Assembly: GCF_000189635.1 (NCBI RefSeq)
Contig: NW_002476412.1
Location: forward strand, 62,001 to 126,000
Length of the DNA: 64,000 bases
DNA from: Tetrahymena thermophila SB210
Lineage: Eukaryota > Ciliophora > Oligohymenophorea > Hymenostomatida > Tetrahymenidae
Direction of reading: 5' to 3'
The translations under genes and the position numbers were made by a program. The notes under the pieces were generated by a model. That model was not told the origin of the DNA. It made no database searches and saw nothing but the letters and a program-made list of their open reading frames with translations. Of the stretch, positions 37,035 to 50,045 are shown one piece after another. Position 1 is the stretch's first letter; each line of letters begins with the position of its first letter.

Positions 37035-38030
37035 ACATTCCTCTTAATTGAATTTAAATTTACTTCTTTCCAAAATATCAAAATATTTTCAAAGAATTCT
37101 TATTTATGAAATTAATCCACTATAGACCCATTAATTTGATTAGCATCACTTTCATATAATTCTTTGGCGTGTTTGTTTTTATGATACATTTATAAGAACG
37201 CATTTTTTAAATCCAATATTCTACCTGAACTATTTTCAATAGAATAAACTAATTTAAAATTTTATTCAACTTTCCTAACTTCACAAATGTTACCTTTAGA
37301 GCATTTAAGTAAGTATCTGCTGACTTTAGAAAATTATGCTATTACTATATAAATGATATAAACTTTTTTTGTATATATATGCTCGACCATAACTTAAAAG
37401 TTTTATCCTAAGAACCTGTCACCAAATACCTACTGTCTGGAGAAAAGCACACAGAGTTCACAAAGCTCTAATGACCTTTTATTTTATGTACAAGATTAAA
37501 ATTATTACTTGAGTCCCATATTTTACATTTATTATCTCTGATCCTATAGAGAAGTATTTTCCATCATCAGAGAAAGACATAGATGCTAAATTATAGACTT
37601 CATCTTCAAGTGTATATTTGAGTTTGAATCCTTCCTAAATATCTAAAAATTAACAATAAAAATCCATAAAGCCAATAAAAAGGTGTTTACAATCAATAGA
37701 AAAGGAAACAAAATACATTAACTCTGTTTCCCCTTAGATTATATTTGATTATACAAATCCTTTCTAATTATCCCATATCCTATATGTCTAGTCAAAAGAA
37801 GAAGTAGCAAGATGTTTATTATCGTTTGAAAATGCAACGCATATTATCATTTCAGTGTGATCCTAAATTACTTTTTATAATTCAAATATATTTTAGATAT
37901 TCCATAGCAAAGAAGTAGCTTCTTTGTTTTCTCGTTAAATTGTATTTACTAATTTGAATTGTTTTTCAATATCCCAAACTTTGCAAGTTTTATCCTTAAA
38001 ACCAGTTGATAGGTACTTAGAACTGCTTTG
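37035..38030 (-). pseudogene. Degenerate partial copy of the WD40 gene 3' end
   Basis: Aligns in pieces with the last 1.2 kb of the gene at 40394-47012. About 37035-37330 matches 40361-40740 with an internal loss of about 60 bases. About 37380-37910 matches 40790-41310. About 37910-38030 matches 41500-41610, so about 200 bases are missing. The homologous stop triplet is changed (tca to tcc on the plus strand near 37070). Several indels shift the frame. The segment has no start and ends abruptly at a spacer shared with 32412-32785. It came with the duplication that produced cysteine-rich copies 3 and 4. Confidence 0.8.
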
Positions 38031-38457
38031 TTTTAACAAATTAAAGAATGATATATATTTTCTTTAATTTGTAAGTAATTGTCATTAAAAATAAATTTGT
38101 TAAAAAATAAATATTTATAAAAAAATTAATTTACTACACTTTTAAACAATTTGGATTTACTCAAATTTTCCAATTTTTAATAAAAATCCAATGTGCTTAA
38201 TTATATTGAAAATATTATTTTTACAATTTCATTAACCTCAAAAATTATAAAATATTTTATTTTGTTTTTACACTTAATTAATAGAACAAAATTAGAATAA
38301 TCCAAAATTATATTTTAAAATTTATCTTTTTAATAATTTGATCTTTAAAGTTTATTTTTAATTATAGAAATATTCATCAATTTATTTGGGATTACAAAAC
38401 ACATATTTTATATAGATATATTTTACTTTTATAATGTAATTTTTATATTTAATATTA
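38031..38457. repeat. Spacer shared with 32412-32785 and 34480-34753
   Basis: Contains aaagaatgatatatattttc, ttaataaaaatccaatgtgc and the T-rich 3' flank of the cysteine-rich unit. It forms the 3' boundary of unit 4, and close relatives lie 3' of units 2 and 3. No gene. Confidence 0.6.
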
Positions 38458-39357
38458 TCATTTTTTAGAAGATTTGACCTCTAATGCAGCCATCAACTTT
38501 GATAATTCTGTAGCAAACTTAACTGACAAGTCTTTGTTACCTTTATTTTGCATGAATTTCTAGGATTATTCTAAGATTTTATCTTTCAACTACTCAGTAT
38601 TAAGTGATAGATATTCTGAAGAATCTTTATTTTAAGATTTTTCGTAACTATTTTATGATGATTAGGTTTAACAATCATCATATTACATTGGGAAACCAAC
38701 TCCTCTACCATAAACTGGTTTTGTGCAAGAAACTCCAATATCAGTTGTTCCAGATGGACAGTCAGGAGAACATATACAGCAACCAACATTATGAAAACCT
38801 TACTTACATTTAGGGTAGATTACTAAGCCATTTTATTCACAGCCTTAAGAATTTTCACTTTGACATCTCTTAGAAGCATCGTTCAAGTTTAAGCTATCAC
38901 CGAATTTCCAAGGGTAACCAGCGCCCCTTCCATAAGCCTCAGGCTTAGCACAAAATAATCCATCGTCTCTGAATCCGGGAGGACATGATGATTCACACAA
39001 ACAGCAACCTACATTGTAGAAACCCTCTTCACATTTAGGATACATAATAGCACCATATTATTCGCAAGATTTTCCTGTTGATTCTTCACATCTTTTCTGA
39101 GCATCAATTAAGCAAATTGGATTTGAACATTCCTACATCAATGGTCTTATTTAACCAGAAACATCTCCAATAGATTTAAGTATAGCAGATGCATCCTTTT
39201 TCGCTTGGATAGTGGCGACTAGATTAGCGACATCTTTTATTGCATCACCTATTTAAGCAAAGCACCTTAAGAGATTTCCTAAATTACGATCAGGCTTTGA
39301 TTAACTGAAAGAAATGAGCAAAATAATTGCAGTAATAAAAAGTAGTTTTTTTTACAT
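38458..39357 (-). CDS. Secreted cysteine-rich protein, copy 4
   Basis: Intronless, 299 codons, ATG 39357 to TGA 38458-38460. It has a signal peptide, two cysteine modules with GCC.C and YGRG.GYP signatures, a Gln-rich linker and a Lys-rich end. It is nearly identical to copy 3, with only a few substitutions. The upstream flank leads directly into the 3' end of the NACHT-WD40 gene about 1 kb away, in the same orientation. Confidence 0.88.
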
Positions 39358-40122
39358 TTTTTCTTTTATTGAGGTTTTGATTTTTATTTTGTGATTTATA
39401 TTTTTCTTTTGATAGCTAAAATCGAAGCTTTTAAATAAGGTCAATAAAATTATAAATGTTGAGTAGCATTAATAGAACATAGAATAGATTAATGAAATAT
39501 AATTTGGTTAATATTAGTCTATAAATATATTAATTTATGAGTAATCAAAAAAATTAAATTCTTTGAAAAATTCTTACTGCATGGATTAAAGTAAATAACT
39601 AAAAATAGGTTTAAAGCTATAAAATAGAAATTGAAGTTAATCAATTAATTTAACTAGTCTCATTTTTTCTATTCTTAATCTGAAAAAAATCTAGGTATAA
39701 AAAAAACTTCATTAACATCTTTGATAACTCCATTAAAAAATAATTATGTAATTAAGAGAAAATCATTTTAGTTATGAAAAATTTTAAATTAAGTGGTTTG
39801 AATAATAATTTTTTTGGGAATAATTGCTTTATCCTTTTAATAAGCTAAAAAATTTTTGTTTTATTTAATAATTTATCTATTTTTATTAGCTTATATTTTT
39901 TCAAATAGTTGAATGGTTTGGGTATTAATTATATCTAGAAAATTATAAGATTTCATTAGTTTTTTTATTTGAATTAATTAAATATATTCTATATTAATTT
40001 ACTCCTCTTATGCATATAAAAAATACATAAATTATTATGTATAGCTTAACTCTTTTAAATATTCGACTCTATCTATGGGGGACACCATTTTTTTTGTATC
40101 TATGTCAAAAAATTTTAAAAGT
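39358..40122 (-). promoter_or_regulatory. Conserved upstream region of cysteine-rich copy 4
   Basis: The fourth copy of the unit upstream sequence, ending with ctatctatgggggacacc near 40070 and the T-run plus atgtcaaaa. Its regulatory role is inferred only. Confidence 0.5.
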
Positions 40123-40393
40123 ATAAAAAAATGATTAAAAAACTCAAAATCGAATAGTATTATGTATGACAGCACTGGTGTATTAAGAAATAATATTTAA
40201 AATGATATTATTGATTAAGATTTATTAAAAATATTGATTATTTAAGACAAAAGAATTAAAAATTAATACATAACTTATAAATATCATAAAAAAATACATT
40301 TTAATATAAATCATCTAAATTAATATCTCTTATTCATTTATTGTATTTTATTTTATTGACATTCCTCTCAATTGAATTGAAATTTATTTCTTT

Positions 40394-43300
40394 TCAAAAT
40401 ATGTAAATATTTTCAAACAATTCTTATTGATGAGATTATTTCACTATTGATCCATTAATTTGATTTTCTTTTAATTCAATAAAACCTTTTGTGATATTGT
40501 ATTTATGACACCTTTATAAGAACGCATTTTTTAAATCCAATATTCTACCTGTACTATCTTATGAACCTATTGCGAGATAGTTGCCATCTGATGAAATGCT
40601 GATAGAATTAATTTCATTATTATTTCCTTCAATTGTATAAACTAATTTAAAATTTTATTCAACATCCAAAACTTCGCAAGTGCTACCTTCAGAGCTTGTA
40701 AGTAAGTATCTGCTGTCTTTAGAAAAGCATGCTAGTACTATATAAATGCTATTAACTTCTATTGTATGAATAAGCTCAAAATTTTTTTTCGCATTCCATA
40801 ACTTAAAAGTTTTATCTAAAGAACCTGTTACCAAGTACCTACTGTCTGGAGAAAAACACACAGAGTTCACAAAGCTCTCATGACCTTTTATTGTATGTAC
40901 AAGATTAAAATTATTATTTGAGTCCCATATTTTACATGTATTATCTTCTGATCCTGTAGAGAAGTATTTTCCATCATCAGAGAAAGACATAGATGCTACA
41001 TTATAGGCTTCATCTTCAAGTGTATATTTGAGTTTGAATCCTTCCTAAATATCTAAAACTTAACAATAATAATCCATATAGCCAATAGCAAGGTGTTTAC
41101 AATCAGGAGAAAAGGCAACAAAATACACGTACTCTGTTTCGCCTTAAATTATATTAGCTTATACAAATCCTTTCTAAGTATCCCATATCCTACATGTCTA
41201 ATCAAAAGAAGAAGTAGCAAGATATTTATTATCGTTTGAAAATGCAACGCATGTTATCATATCAGTGTGATCTTAAATTACTTTTTGTAATTCAAATCTG
41301 TTTTCGATATTCCATATCTTGCAAGTTTGATCTAAAGAACTTGTTGCTAGATATTTGCAGTCGTTAGAAAAGGCCATTGCAGTTATTTCTTCTTAATGAC
41401 CTTCTATTTGATTGATTGACTCTAATCTATTTTCTGCATTGTAAATATTTAAAATGTTAAATGAGCTAATTGCCAGATACTTGTTATCTATTGAAAAACT
41501 TAAAGAAGTAACTTCTTCATTTTCTCGTTAAATGGTATTTGCTAATTTGAATTGTTTTTCAATATCCCAAACTTTGCAAGTTTTATCCTTAGAACCAGTT
41601 GCGAGGTACTTAGAATCTTCAGAAAAAGATATTGAATACACTATTTCTTTATGCCCATCAATAGTTTTAACTAAATGGAATTCATTTTTTACACTCCAAA
41701 TTTTGCAAGTATTATCATAGGAGCAAGTTGCAAGATATCTTCCATCTTTAGAAAATTTAACCTAGGCTATAATAGAAGTATGGTCTTACAGAGTTATTAA
41801 TAATGAAAAATCTCTTTCTATATCAAATATTTTGCAAGTCTTTTCATATGAACCTGTTGCCAAATATTTGCTATCTTCAGAGAAAGCTACTGTAGTTACC
41901 TCTCTTGTATAATCTTGGATAGCTTTTATTTATTGAAAATCTTTTTAACAACTCCAAATTCTGCATGTTTTATCATATGAAACTGTAGCCAAATACTTGT
42001 TATCCTTTGAAAATGCAAGCTAAGTTATTTCTCTTGAATGACCCTAAATAGTGTGAATTAGCAAAAATTATCTTTCTAAATCCCAAATCTTTGCAGTTTT
42101 ATCATAAGAAGAAGTAGCTAAATATTTACTATCAGATGAAAAAGCTATGGAAGACACTTCACCACTATGACCTTCTAAATTTTTGAATAGCTTGAAACCT
42201 TAATTATTTATTTTCCATATTTTACAAGTAGTATCTGTTGAGCCTGTAGCTATATATTATCCGTTTGGAGAAAAGACGACTGAAGATATTTTTTTACCAT
42301 GACATTCAATTACTTACATTTATTCAAGTTTGTTTTACATATTTAGAATTTTACAATTTACCTTTGATCCAACAGCAACAACATCCCTTTTCTCTGCAAA
42401 AGCAATTGACAGTATTTAATTATTTTCTTCTTCAATTTTTCCAATAAGCTCAACTTCTTTATCAATTCTTTTCCATATCTTATAAAATTTATCAACATAT
42501 CCAGTAGCTATATATCTTCCATCTCTACTAATCGTAGAAGATTCAATTTGAATATCTTCAATTATCTTTATTGGTTCAAAATTACTTTCTAAACTCCAAA
42601 AGATCAAATCCATCCTTATTTGAAGCGGAAATCATAAATTTTCCATCCTCTTAAAATTCAATTGAATTGACTTTATCAGAATGACCCTCTAAAGTTTTTA
42701 ATTTTTAAAAATCTTTTTAAATTTGATATATCATCAATTGATTATTCACTGAAGCAGCAATAAATTCACATTTTGTAGATAGCTTTGAAAGTTACCCACA
42801 AAAATCTACTTCTTTAAATTCTTATTCAAAATTACCATAATAATTCTTATTATTTAGCTAAATTAATAAATTTTTGTTTTAACAATCAAAATTTAAAATA
42901 TTATTTTTATCGAATTTCTTCAGCTTCTTTATTGAAAAATGAATAGAATCAATCAAAAACAAAGTTGACAAGGATGAAACTACTAATTAGTTTTCTCCAT
43001 AAATTTTGATTTCATTTAAAATAAAATTTGTAATCTTTTTAGAGAGAGCTATATTATATTTTTGATCTTCTGGAGACTGCTCGAAGCTATTGATATATCC
43101 ATTATCATTTATTGAAATTAACCTTTCTTTATCGTAAATTATTTTCTTAAAATTTTAAAAGTTATCAGAGCTAAATATTTTTTAATAAGAATCAAAAATT
43201 GAATCTTAAGTCATGGAAGACTCAATACTTTAAGGATTTACTTTTTTAAGCAAGGCATTATTTAAATTACACTCATCAAAATTAATTCTTTTGTTATTTT

Positions 43301-46300
43301 TGTAAGAAATGTATGCCTTAGAAAAAGAACATTTTCTAAGAGTTAAGTTATCAAATGCAAATCTGGAAACGAACAGTGCTGAAAGCAAATTCGAAGCTCC
43401 CATATCTATTTTACTAACATGATCATATTGATCTATTTAAGATCGCCTTATGTATTAGAAATAACGATTATTTTATTTTATATCTTCAGAAGTATAATTC
43501 TCCTAATAGTTACAAACATTTTTGCTATGATCTATCAATTTAAAAAGTTTTAAGAGAATCTATTGTTCAGATTTATTATATCCAATATTCATTATAAGTG
43601 TTTAATTTATATTGAAAGATACAAGCTTGTCCAAAGGTAATTTATAGATGCTTTCCTAATACAAATCAAAATCATACTTCATGGCTCTCGCTGCAAAATA
43701 CTCAAAGATAGACTTGTGTCTAAATTCAAAATCCAAATTTTAATTATTCTCAGCTTCACTATTTATTTAATTAGATAAATACATTCTAGTAATAACTCTA
43801 GAATCCACATATTAATTCAATTATATCTTTAACTGTTCCATTTAGTCTTTATCTAAAAATTTATCAATTTCATTTTTGATTTCAAAATGAATTTCTTTTC
43901 TATTTGTAGAAAGAAAATTTGATTTATTTTTTTTCTACAAAAACATATGCATGGCAATATTTTATAAATACTCGAAATAAGTTTGTTTAATTAAATTTTC
44001 AATATTATTTTGCTTTATTTTTTCTTTAATTTTTAATTTTTATGTAAAATCTTTTGATTTTTTTGAGAATTATTATTGGAAGAATAACTCTTGAATATCA
44101 ACTTAATCCGAAGCTTATTTCAGATCTTTAAAAATTTTATCATCTTTTAAGTCCAAGTCGTTCAGCATTCTTGTTGTTAGATACAAATTAACAGGAAGTT
44201 TTACAAGCTCAATTAAATTGTTATTTTAGAAAATGACTTCTTTAATTTTTTGGATTTCTTTTTAATTTTAATGAGTAATTTTAGAGATTTACTCAAATTT
44301 ATTAAAATAATCTTTTATATCAGAGTCAGTGAACTTTTCTAATTGCATCGAAACATATGATTCATAATTTTCTTATTTCCCTTCTTCGTTATAGTAATTA
44401 AAATAAACTCTAGCATCTGAAATAGATATTTTTTCTAGCCTTGAAGTGACAATAACCAGAGTATTTACCCATTCATAAATCTTAAGCTTCTCAAAAATTT
44501 TAAAATACTCACCAGCAAACTCATCGTACCCATCAAGCATCAATAATTTGTTTCGCTCTGATTTTTTAAGGGATTCAATTTATTCCATTTAAAAATTTTG
44601 CTTAACCAAAAATTTTTCAATTGTAGGCTCGTTTGCATCTAAAGAATTACATTTAATTATAATAGGAATATACTTAGCTCTTTCATCACTTATCAATGTA
44701 GAACTTTAATTTTCCAAAACGGAATCGCTATTTATAAGTTCTACTTCTATTTTTTTTAGAAGCATAGACTTTCCTGTGCCTCCGTCTGCTAATATAGAAA
44801 TAATTTTGACTGAACTCTTGTTATTATCATGATCTTTTTATTAATTATTAAACTCATTATTTTAGCTCTTAATTTTAGGATACTTATAATTAGGAATGAG
44901 AAAATATTTTATGATCATGGTCAGAGCATCATTTGAAACACTGTCCTTTTGGTTTTATTACTCATCAGAATTTTCTTTAAATATATTTTTACCATCAATA
45001 AATGTCATTTATTGCTTTACATAAAAATTGACTGCTTCAAGAAGAATATCATCTTTATGAGCTATTTAATTTTATTCTTATCTTTGCTTTACTCCTATTT
45101 CCCACATTTGAATTATGGAATTAGCCAAATATTTAACTAAGTCTTACTTATCCTAAATATTTTCTTATATTTAATTTATTTTTTCTTCCTCTACAAAATT
45201 AGTTAAATTTCTTTTAAGTTATTTTTACTCATTTATTATTAACTCCTCATATTTATCTATGCTATGTATGAATTCTTTTATGAGCTGATTATTTTTAAAA
45301 ACTATTTTCACTGAAACATCTTTTTCTTCAATGTATTTTAAGCATAAATTAACCATGATTTCATGTTCTTGATCTTTCATTTCAAAATTTTTAATTAGGA
45401 CTGCTAGTTTAAGTAAAATAGATGTTTGTAAGTACCTAAATTATGCACTATTAGTTACCAAATCAGCAAGCTATTTAATATAATCTATAATATCTTTTGA
45501 ATACTTCTTTATTAATAACTCATTCACAAATCTAATAATCAAATTATTTTCTTCTTTTAACTCGTTAGATAAATTTTTTAAATTATCTTTTTTTTGTTCT
45601 TTTTCTAATAAATAATTTATTTGCATGTAAATAAATTTAATCAAATCTTGGTTTTTTATATTTTTTTCAGATATTTCTTTCAAATAGAAAATGATTTCTT
45701 CACTTGAACTAATTTCTAGCAATCTATTTCCAAAATTCTGAGTTTTTCTTATCCATAAAGAGTACATTTACTAGAACAAACTACCATTTTAGTATATATC
45801 ATACAACTAATTAGCATCATTCCCTAAACTTTGAATATTGTCTTTAGAACCAGCTAACTATTTAAAAATATTTTTAACCTCTGAAATGAATTTAGATAAA
45901 TCTTCTAATTTTATTTCAACAATTCCTTTCACTGCTCCAGCTATGCTTAAAAACCCTGATGCTGTTTTAGCTAACTAAATAAATTTCTCTGCAATTTTAG
46001 AAGCAAGACTTTAATTAAAAGTGTCCAAACCAGACCTTTAAGAGTTAATTGCTATAAGAAATTCTAAATACAAATAAAGATCTAAGCAAGGATAGATTTT
46101 TCTATTTTAGTATGAATACTTTTAAATTTGCTTCAGTTTGACATTTATATCATCAATATCATTTTAAAGACTTCTTATTTCATTGTTTTAAATAGATATC
46201 AATAAATAATTTATAATTAAATTAATGAGATCCACTACTTTTTCTCTAATATTTTAATAAATTATTTCCTCCCTATTGTCATAGATAGCTTTTTCGATTA

Positions 46301-47012
46301 TTTTTCTCACTTAAGAAGCAATTAAATTTTTTTTTATTGTATTTACAACTGCATTTTTGTTAAAATACTGTTTGTATGCCTTTTAGAAATCGTCAATATC
46401 TTAATTATCTCCATCGCTCTTAGCTTCTTTGCTATTATCTATATTTTGATTTTGATTGCCATTTTCTTTAAAAAACTCATCGTTTTTTAAGTTATGAATT
46501 TTGTGAATATTTTTTTATTTTTTATTAGGAAAATCAATTTCATTCTTTTTAGAAGAAGAGAAACACACTCCTCCTCCACCTAAAAGTCTAGGTAAATTTA
46601 ATGAATCAAATCTGCTTAAGTTTTTTTAATCCAAGCCTTAAATTATTTCATTCTTTAGTAATTATTTGTATGATTTAGATTCTTAAGATATATCTTAGAA
46701 TATTTCTTTCAAATTTTTATTTATTTATTGGCTTTTTTCAAAATTATTTTTGTTGAATTTAATAAATTCTATTTATTCGTTTTTAAAGTGCTTTTATATT
46801 TCTATTTAAATTACTTTGAAACTGGATTGATATTATGTGCAAAATTTGCCAAGGTTTTAATTTAGCTCCTTCTACAAGTTTACAATCTTAGCAAATTTTG
46901 TTATTTAATTGATAAAATTTTATCTTTAAATCTATGATTGGTTTAATGAATTTCTTTTCACAATTAAATTAATGTCTTAAATTTGCATTTTTTGACTAAT
47001 TTAAAAGTTCAT
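40394..47012 (-). CDS. NACHT NTPase with C-terminal WD40 repeats, one frameshift
   Basis: About 2205 codons without introns, ATG 47012 to TGA 40394-40396. The N-terminal 700 residues are helical and Lys/Asn-rich, with a GGGG stretch. A NACHT-type P-loop NTPase follows: Walker A GGTGKS at about 744-749, Walker B LLMLDGYDE at about 823-831, and VTSR as sensor. A predicted helical region comes next, then about 15 WD40 repeats (FSPDSRYLVTGSLDKTFKLW style), enough for two propellers. Family members are ATP-driven switches that oligomerise, often in recognition or cell-death signalling; the role in ciliates is unknown. Near 42610 one extra C:G base forces a change of frame. The upstream frame ends ..SASNKD and the downstream frame resumes DLIFWSLE, which together restore a normal WD blade. 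This is a sequencing error, a polymorphism or a broken gene. Confidence 0.85.
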
Positions 47013-47939
47013 TTAGACTCTCTATATTTTAATAAATATATGATTATCTTAAATTCAAACAATAAGTAGAACTTTTTATATTCTTTATTGGATTCTAATT
47101 TTTTATTATTTGCTTGCTTTGCTTGCTGATAATGTTTTTAAAGCAAATAAAAATATTAAATAAAATTTCAAAATTTTAAAAACGAATAATTTTCTGATCC
47201 TTATTCAATAAGTTGTTTTTAAACTGTAGCTTTTTACTTAATTTATTATTTACTGAAAAATTATTTTTAAAATAGATTTAATTTTTATTATGAAAAAAAA
47301 TAAAATTAAAAGCTTTAATTTTTTACATAAAAGCTTATGAAATGAGTTTCTTAGTTTTTAACTATTAAAAAAAATCTTTTGTAAATATATAATTCAAAGA
47401 AATTTACCTTAAAAAAATTTTTTAATATATTCTTTTTGAATAAACTAATAAAACAAATAATTTTGCAAAAATTGTTTAAAAAATGGGGAATAATCAAAAT
47501 AAAAAAAACTAATAATAAAACGATCAAATTTTTGATTTAAAAAATGTAAAATATAGATTAATCTAGCAGTATATCAGAATTTAATTTTTTTAAGTATAAA
47601 TAGTATCAATTATTTTCAAATAAGATCCTTTAAATTGAGTCAAGGTAAATTTTAATAATTTATTTTTGTTCTTTTTATTTAATTGGATGACTAAAAACTC
47701 TATTTTTATTAGAGTCATTAAAATCATCAAATAAATAAGTCTGATTTTAAACTTTTTTGATTAATACAGAATAATTTTTTATATTATTTTGTCACTTTTG
47801 ACAAAAGCGAATGATTGATGTTAAAAATTCAATTTTAATCCATACAAATAAAATAAATTAAATTTTATAAAATCAATTTTTAAATCTTTTTTAAATATTT
47901 AAAAACAATTGTTTATAATTAATTGAATTTAAAATAAAG
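47013..47939. other. Spacer that may hold the 5' exons of the LRR gene
   Basis: Upstream of both the NACHT-WD40 gene (leftward) and the LRR gene (rightward). An ATG at 47483 opens MGNNQNKKNQQQNDQIFDLK on the plus strand. A possible exon ends in a good donor near 47645 (agtcaag before gtaaat). I could not connect these in phase with 47940, so the first exons remain unresolved. Confidence 0.4.
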
Positions 47940-49174
47940 GTTTTACAAATAATTTGATTACCAAAAATAACGATCCTCTGATAAAATTGAAGAATATAAT
48001 TCAAATTAAAGAACTTTGTTCTTATAAATAAGGTATTAAATAATTCATCTCAATGATAATTCTTACAATATAAAAATTAATATTTTTTTTATTTGAGAAT
48101 TACCATTTTATAAGTCACATTATTTTTATGCTTTTGGTTGTTAATTGAGAAAATTAAAATTTGTTAAGTTGATATTAAAAATATGAAATTAGACCAAAAA
48201 AGACAATCGGTGAGTAATAAGCATCTGACTTTGCTGCTTAATTATCAGAGTGTAAAGACATAATAGCATCATTGGATTTATAGTTTGAGTATTATAAATT
48301 TTATTTTGAATTAATAAATAAAAATTTAATCTTTCTCATTAATTGATTCTAAAACATTGAATAATTTATGACAAATTTAAGTTAAAATAAAATGAATTAT
48401 CAAATTTTTTATCTTTTATTTTTATCAGGCTCAGAAAATTAGGTGATTAAGCAATAGTTTATTTAGGAGACGGATTATCACAATGTAAAAATCTGAAATG
48501 CTTGACCCTTAACTTATCGTAGATTTAACCTTTATTTACTCTTGTTAAAAATAAAAAGATTAATTATTTTATTTTTAAAATTTAATTTGATTTAAACAAA
48601 AAAAAAGATAGCTTATTTTAAACGATTAAGAAAAGAATTTATTTAATGAATCTTAATTTTATTTTTATTTTATTTCAATAAAAAAATAAATTTATTTTTG
48701 AAGATAAAATATATTTGGATCTGAAAGTTTTAATGGACTCATTGATAAGCTATCTAATTGTTAGAATCTATTTTCTCTTAACATCTTTTTAGGGTAATTA
48801 ATTATTTTTCATAAAATTATTATAACAAAAGTAAAAAATTGTTATTTAAATTTACATTTTATTTTAAAATTAAGTTTTTAAGGTTTAATTTATTTCTGAA
48901 ATAGAATTTTGTTTGTTTAAACAATTATTTATATATTTTTTATAACAGAGGAAATAGTAATTTAAGTAAACAAATTTTATTTATCAAACTAAGAGACATC
49001 AAAAACTTATTTGCTTTAAAAGTAAAACTTCCGTATATCAATTTCTTCATTTAATTAGTTAAAAAAAAACATAAATATTTTAATATAATTTATTAGTGCA
49101 GTAACTAGATATATAGTTTATTTAAAGCTGAAATAAAACATGCTAAGATAGTTCAAAAAATTAGTTGTACTTGA
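47940..49174 (+). CDS. Leucine-rich-repeat protein, 5' end unresolved
   Basis: Six exons: 47940-48032, 48193-48282, 48429-48518, 48704-48793, 48949-49032 and 49117-49174. Their lengths are 93, 90, 90, 90 and 84 nt before the last one. Every junction is phase 2, so each exon is one repeat. The repeats read like cysteine-containing LRRs, for example LGDGLSQCKNLKCLTLNLSQ and LIDKLSNCQNLFSLNIFL. The last exon ends KIVQKISCT then TGA 49172-49174. Introns of 84-185 nt are AT-rich with GT..AG ends, although some donors are weak (GTTTGAG, GTATAT). Large LRR families occur in ciliates and are mostly of unknown function. The missing start and weak donors leave open that it is a decaying copy. Confidence 0.7.
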
Positions 49175-49835
49175 TATTTCGGTTGTATTTATGAAATGTT
49201 AATTATAATGACATAATTTAAAACAAATAATATATAAATATTGAAAAGCGATAAATACTTATAAATAATTATTTAATTACTTAGTTATTTTTAATTATCC
49301 ATAAATTATCTATGTTTTTAAAAAATTATTATATTTTTTTATATTAACTTGCATCTATTATTTTATTTTGATTTGTATTCTTAAAATATGTTTTCTTCTT
49401 AAATTTAAATATTTTGAAATAACAGTTTTTCGAAATAAGTTTTTTAATATGAATAAATTTGAATAATTATAAAAAATAGTAATCAATAATATCATAGTAA
49501 ATTATTTAATTGAATTCACTATAATTAAAATTACATTTAATGGTTTTCTTTCAAATATCAATATATAATAATTATACATTTCCTTTAAAAATTATTTTAT
49601 GTTATCAAATTATTAATTTAAAAAATATTATCATAAATAAATTTGAGGTATTAAAATCCTCTCTTCAAGTATTAAGTTTAATTAAATAAAATTTTTTTCT
49701 TAAATAATTATTTTACTTTTATAATTTTTAATTTTTTTATGTGTAAGATATGAAATTTATATGATTAAATGTTTCATACATTTATTTAATTATAATTTTA
49801 AATTATAAGTTTTTTATATCCTTCTTCATTTATTA
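49175..49835. other. AT-rich spacer
   Basis: No coding or structured element recognised between the LRR gene stop and the stop of the first knottin-like gene (converging genes). Confidence 0.5.
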
Positions 49836-50045
49836 TCAGACACATTTTCCAAAGAACTTTTGTGGTACCATCTAGCATCTTAAACCACTGCAACAATCTG
49901 TATCATCACTACATCCTTAGTTAACTCCAGAGCAAGCTCCATCACCAATTTTTTCGTTAACAGAAGAAGAATTAATTGTAACGATTGTGCCGAGCAATAA
50001 TGTTAATGCTAAAGCTAAGAAGATCAAAATATTGTTGATTCTCAT
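49836..50045 (-). CDS. Small secreted cystine-knot-like peptide 1
   Basis: Intronless, 69 codons, ATG 50045 to TGA 49836-49838. Residues 1-25 form a strong signal peptide (LIFLALALTLLLGTI). The mature part has six cysteines spaced C-x6-C-x5-CC-x4-C-x10-C, the order of inhibitor-cystine-knot (knottin) peptides. That fold is used for secreted inhibitors, channel-active peptides and defence peptides in many eukaryotes. Fold and role are inferred from spacing only. It pairs with a homolog at 56163-56378; the two enclose the antigen genes on the same strand. Confidence 0.82.

Noticed and set aside
48183..48380. ATG at 48183 as the start of a separate small gene
   Set aside because: The frame it opens is not the LRR frame; the LRR reading with phase-2 exons explains the conserved composition better.
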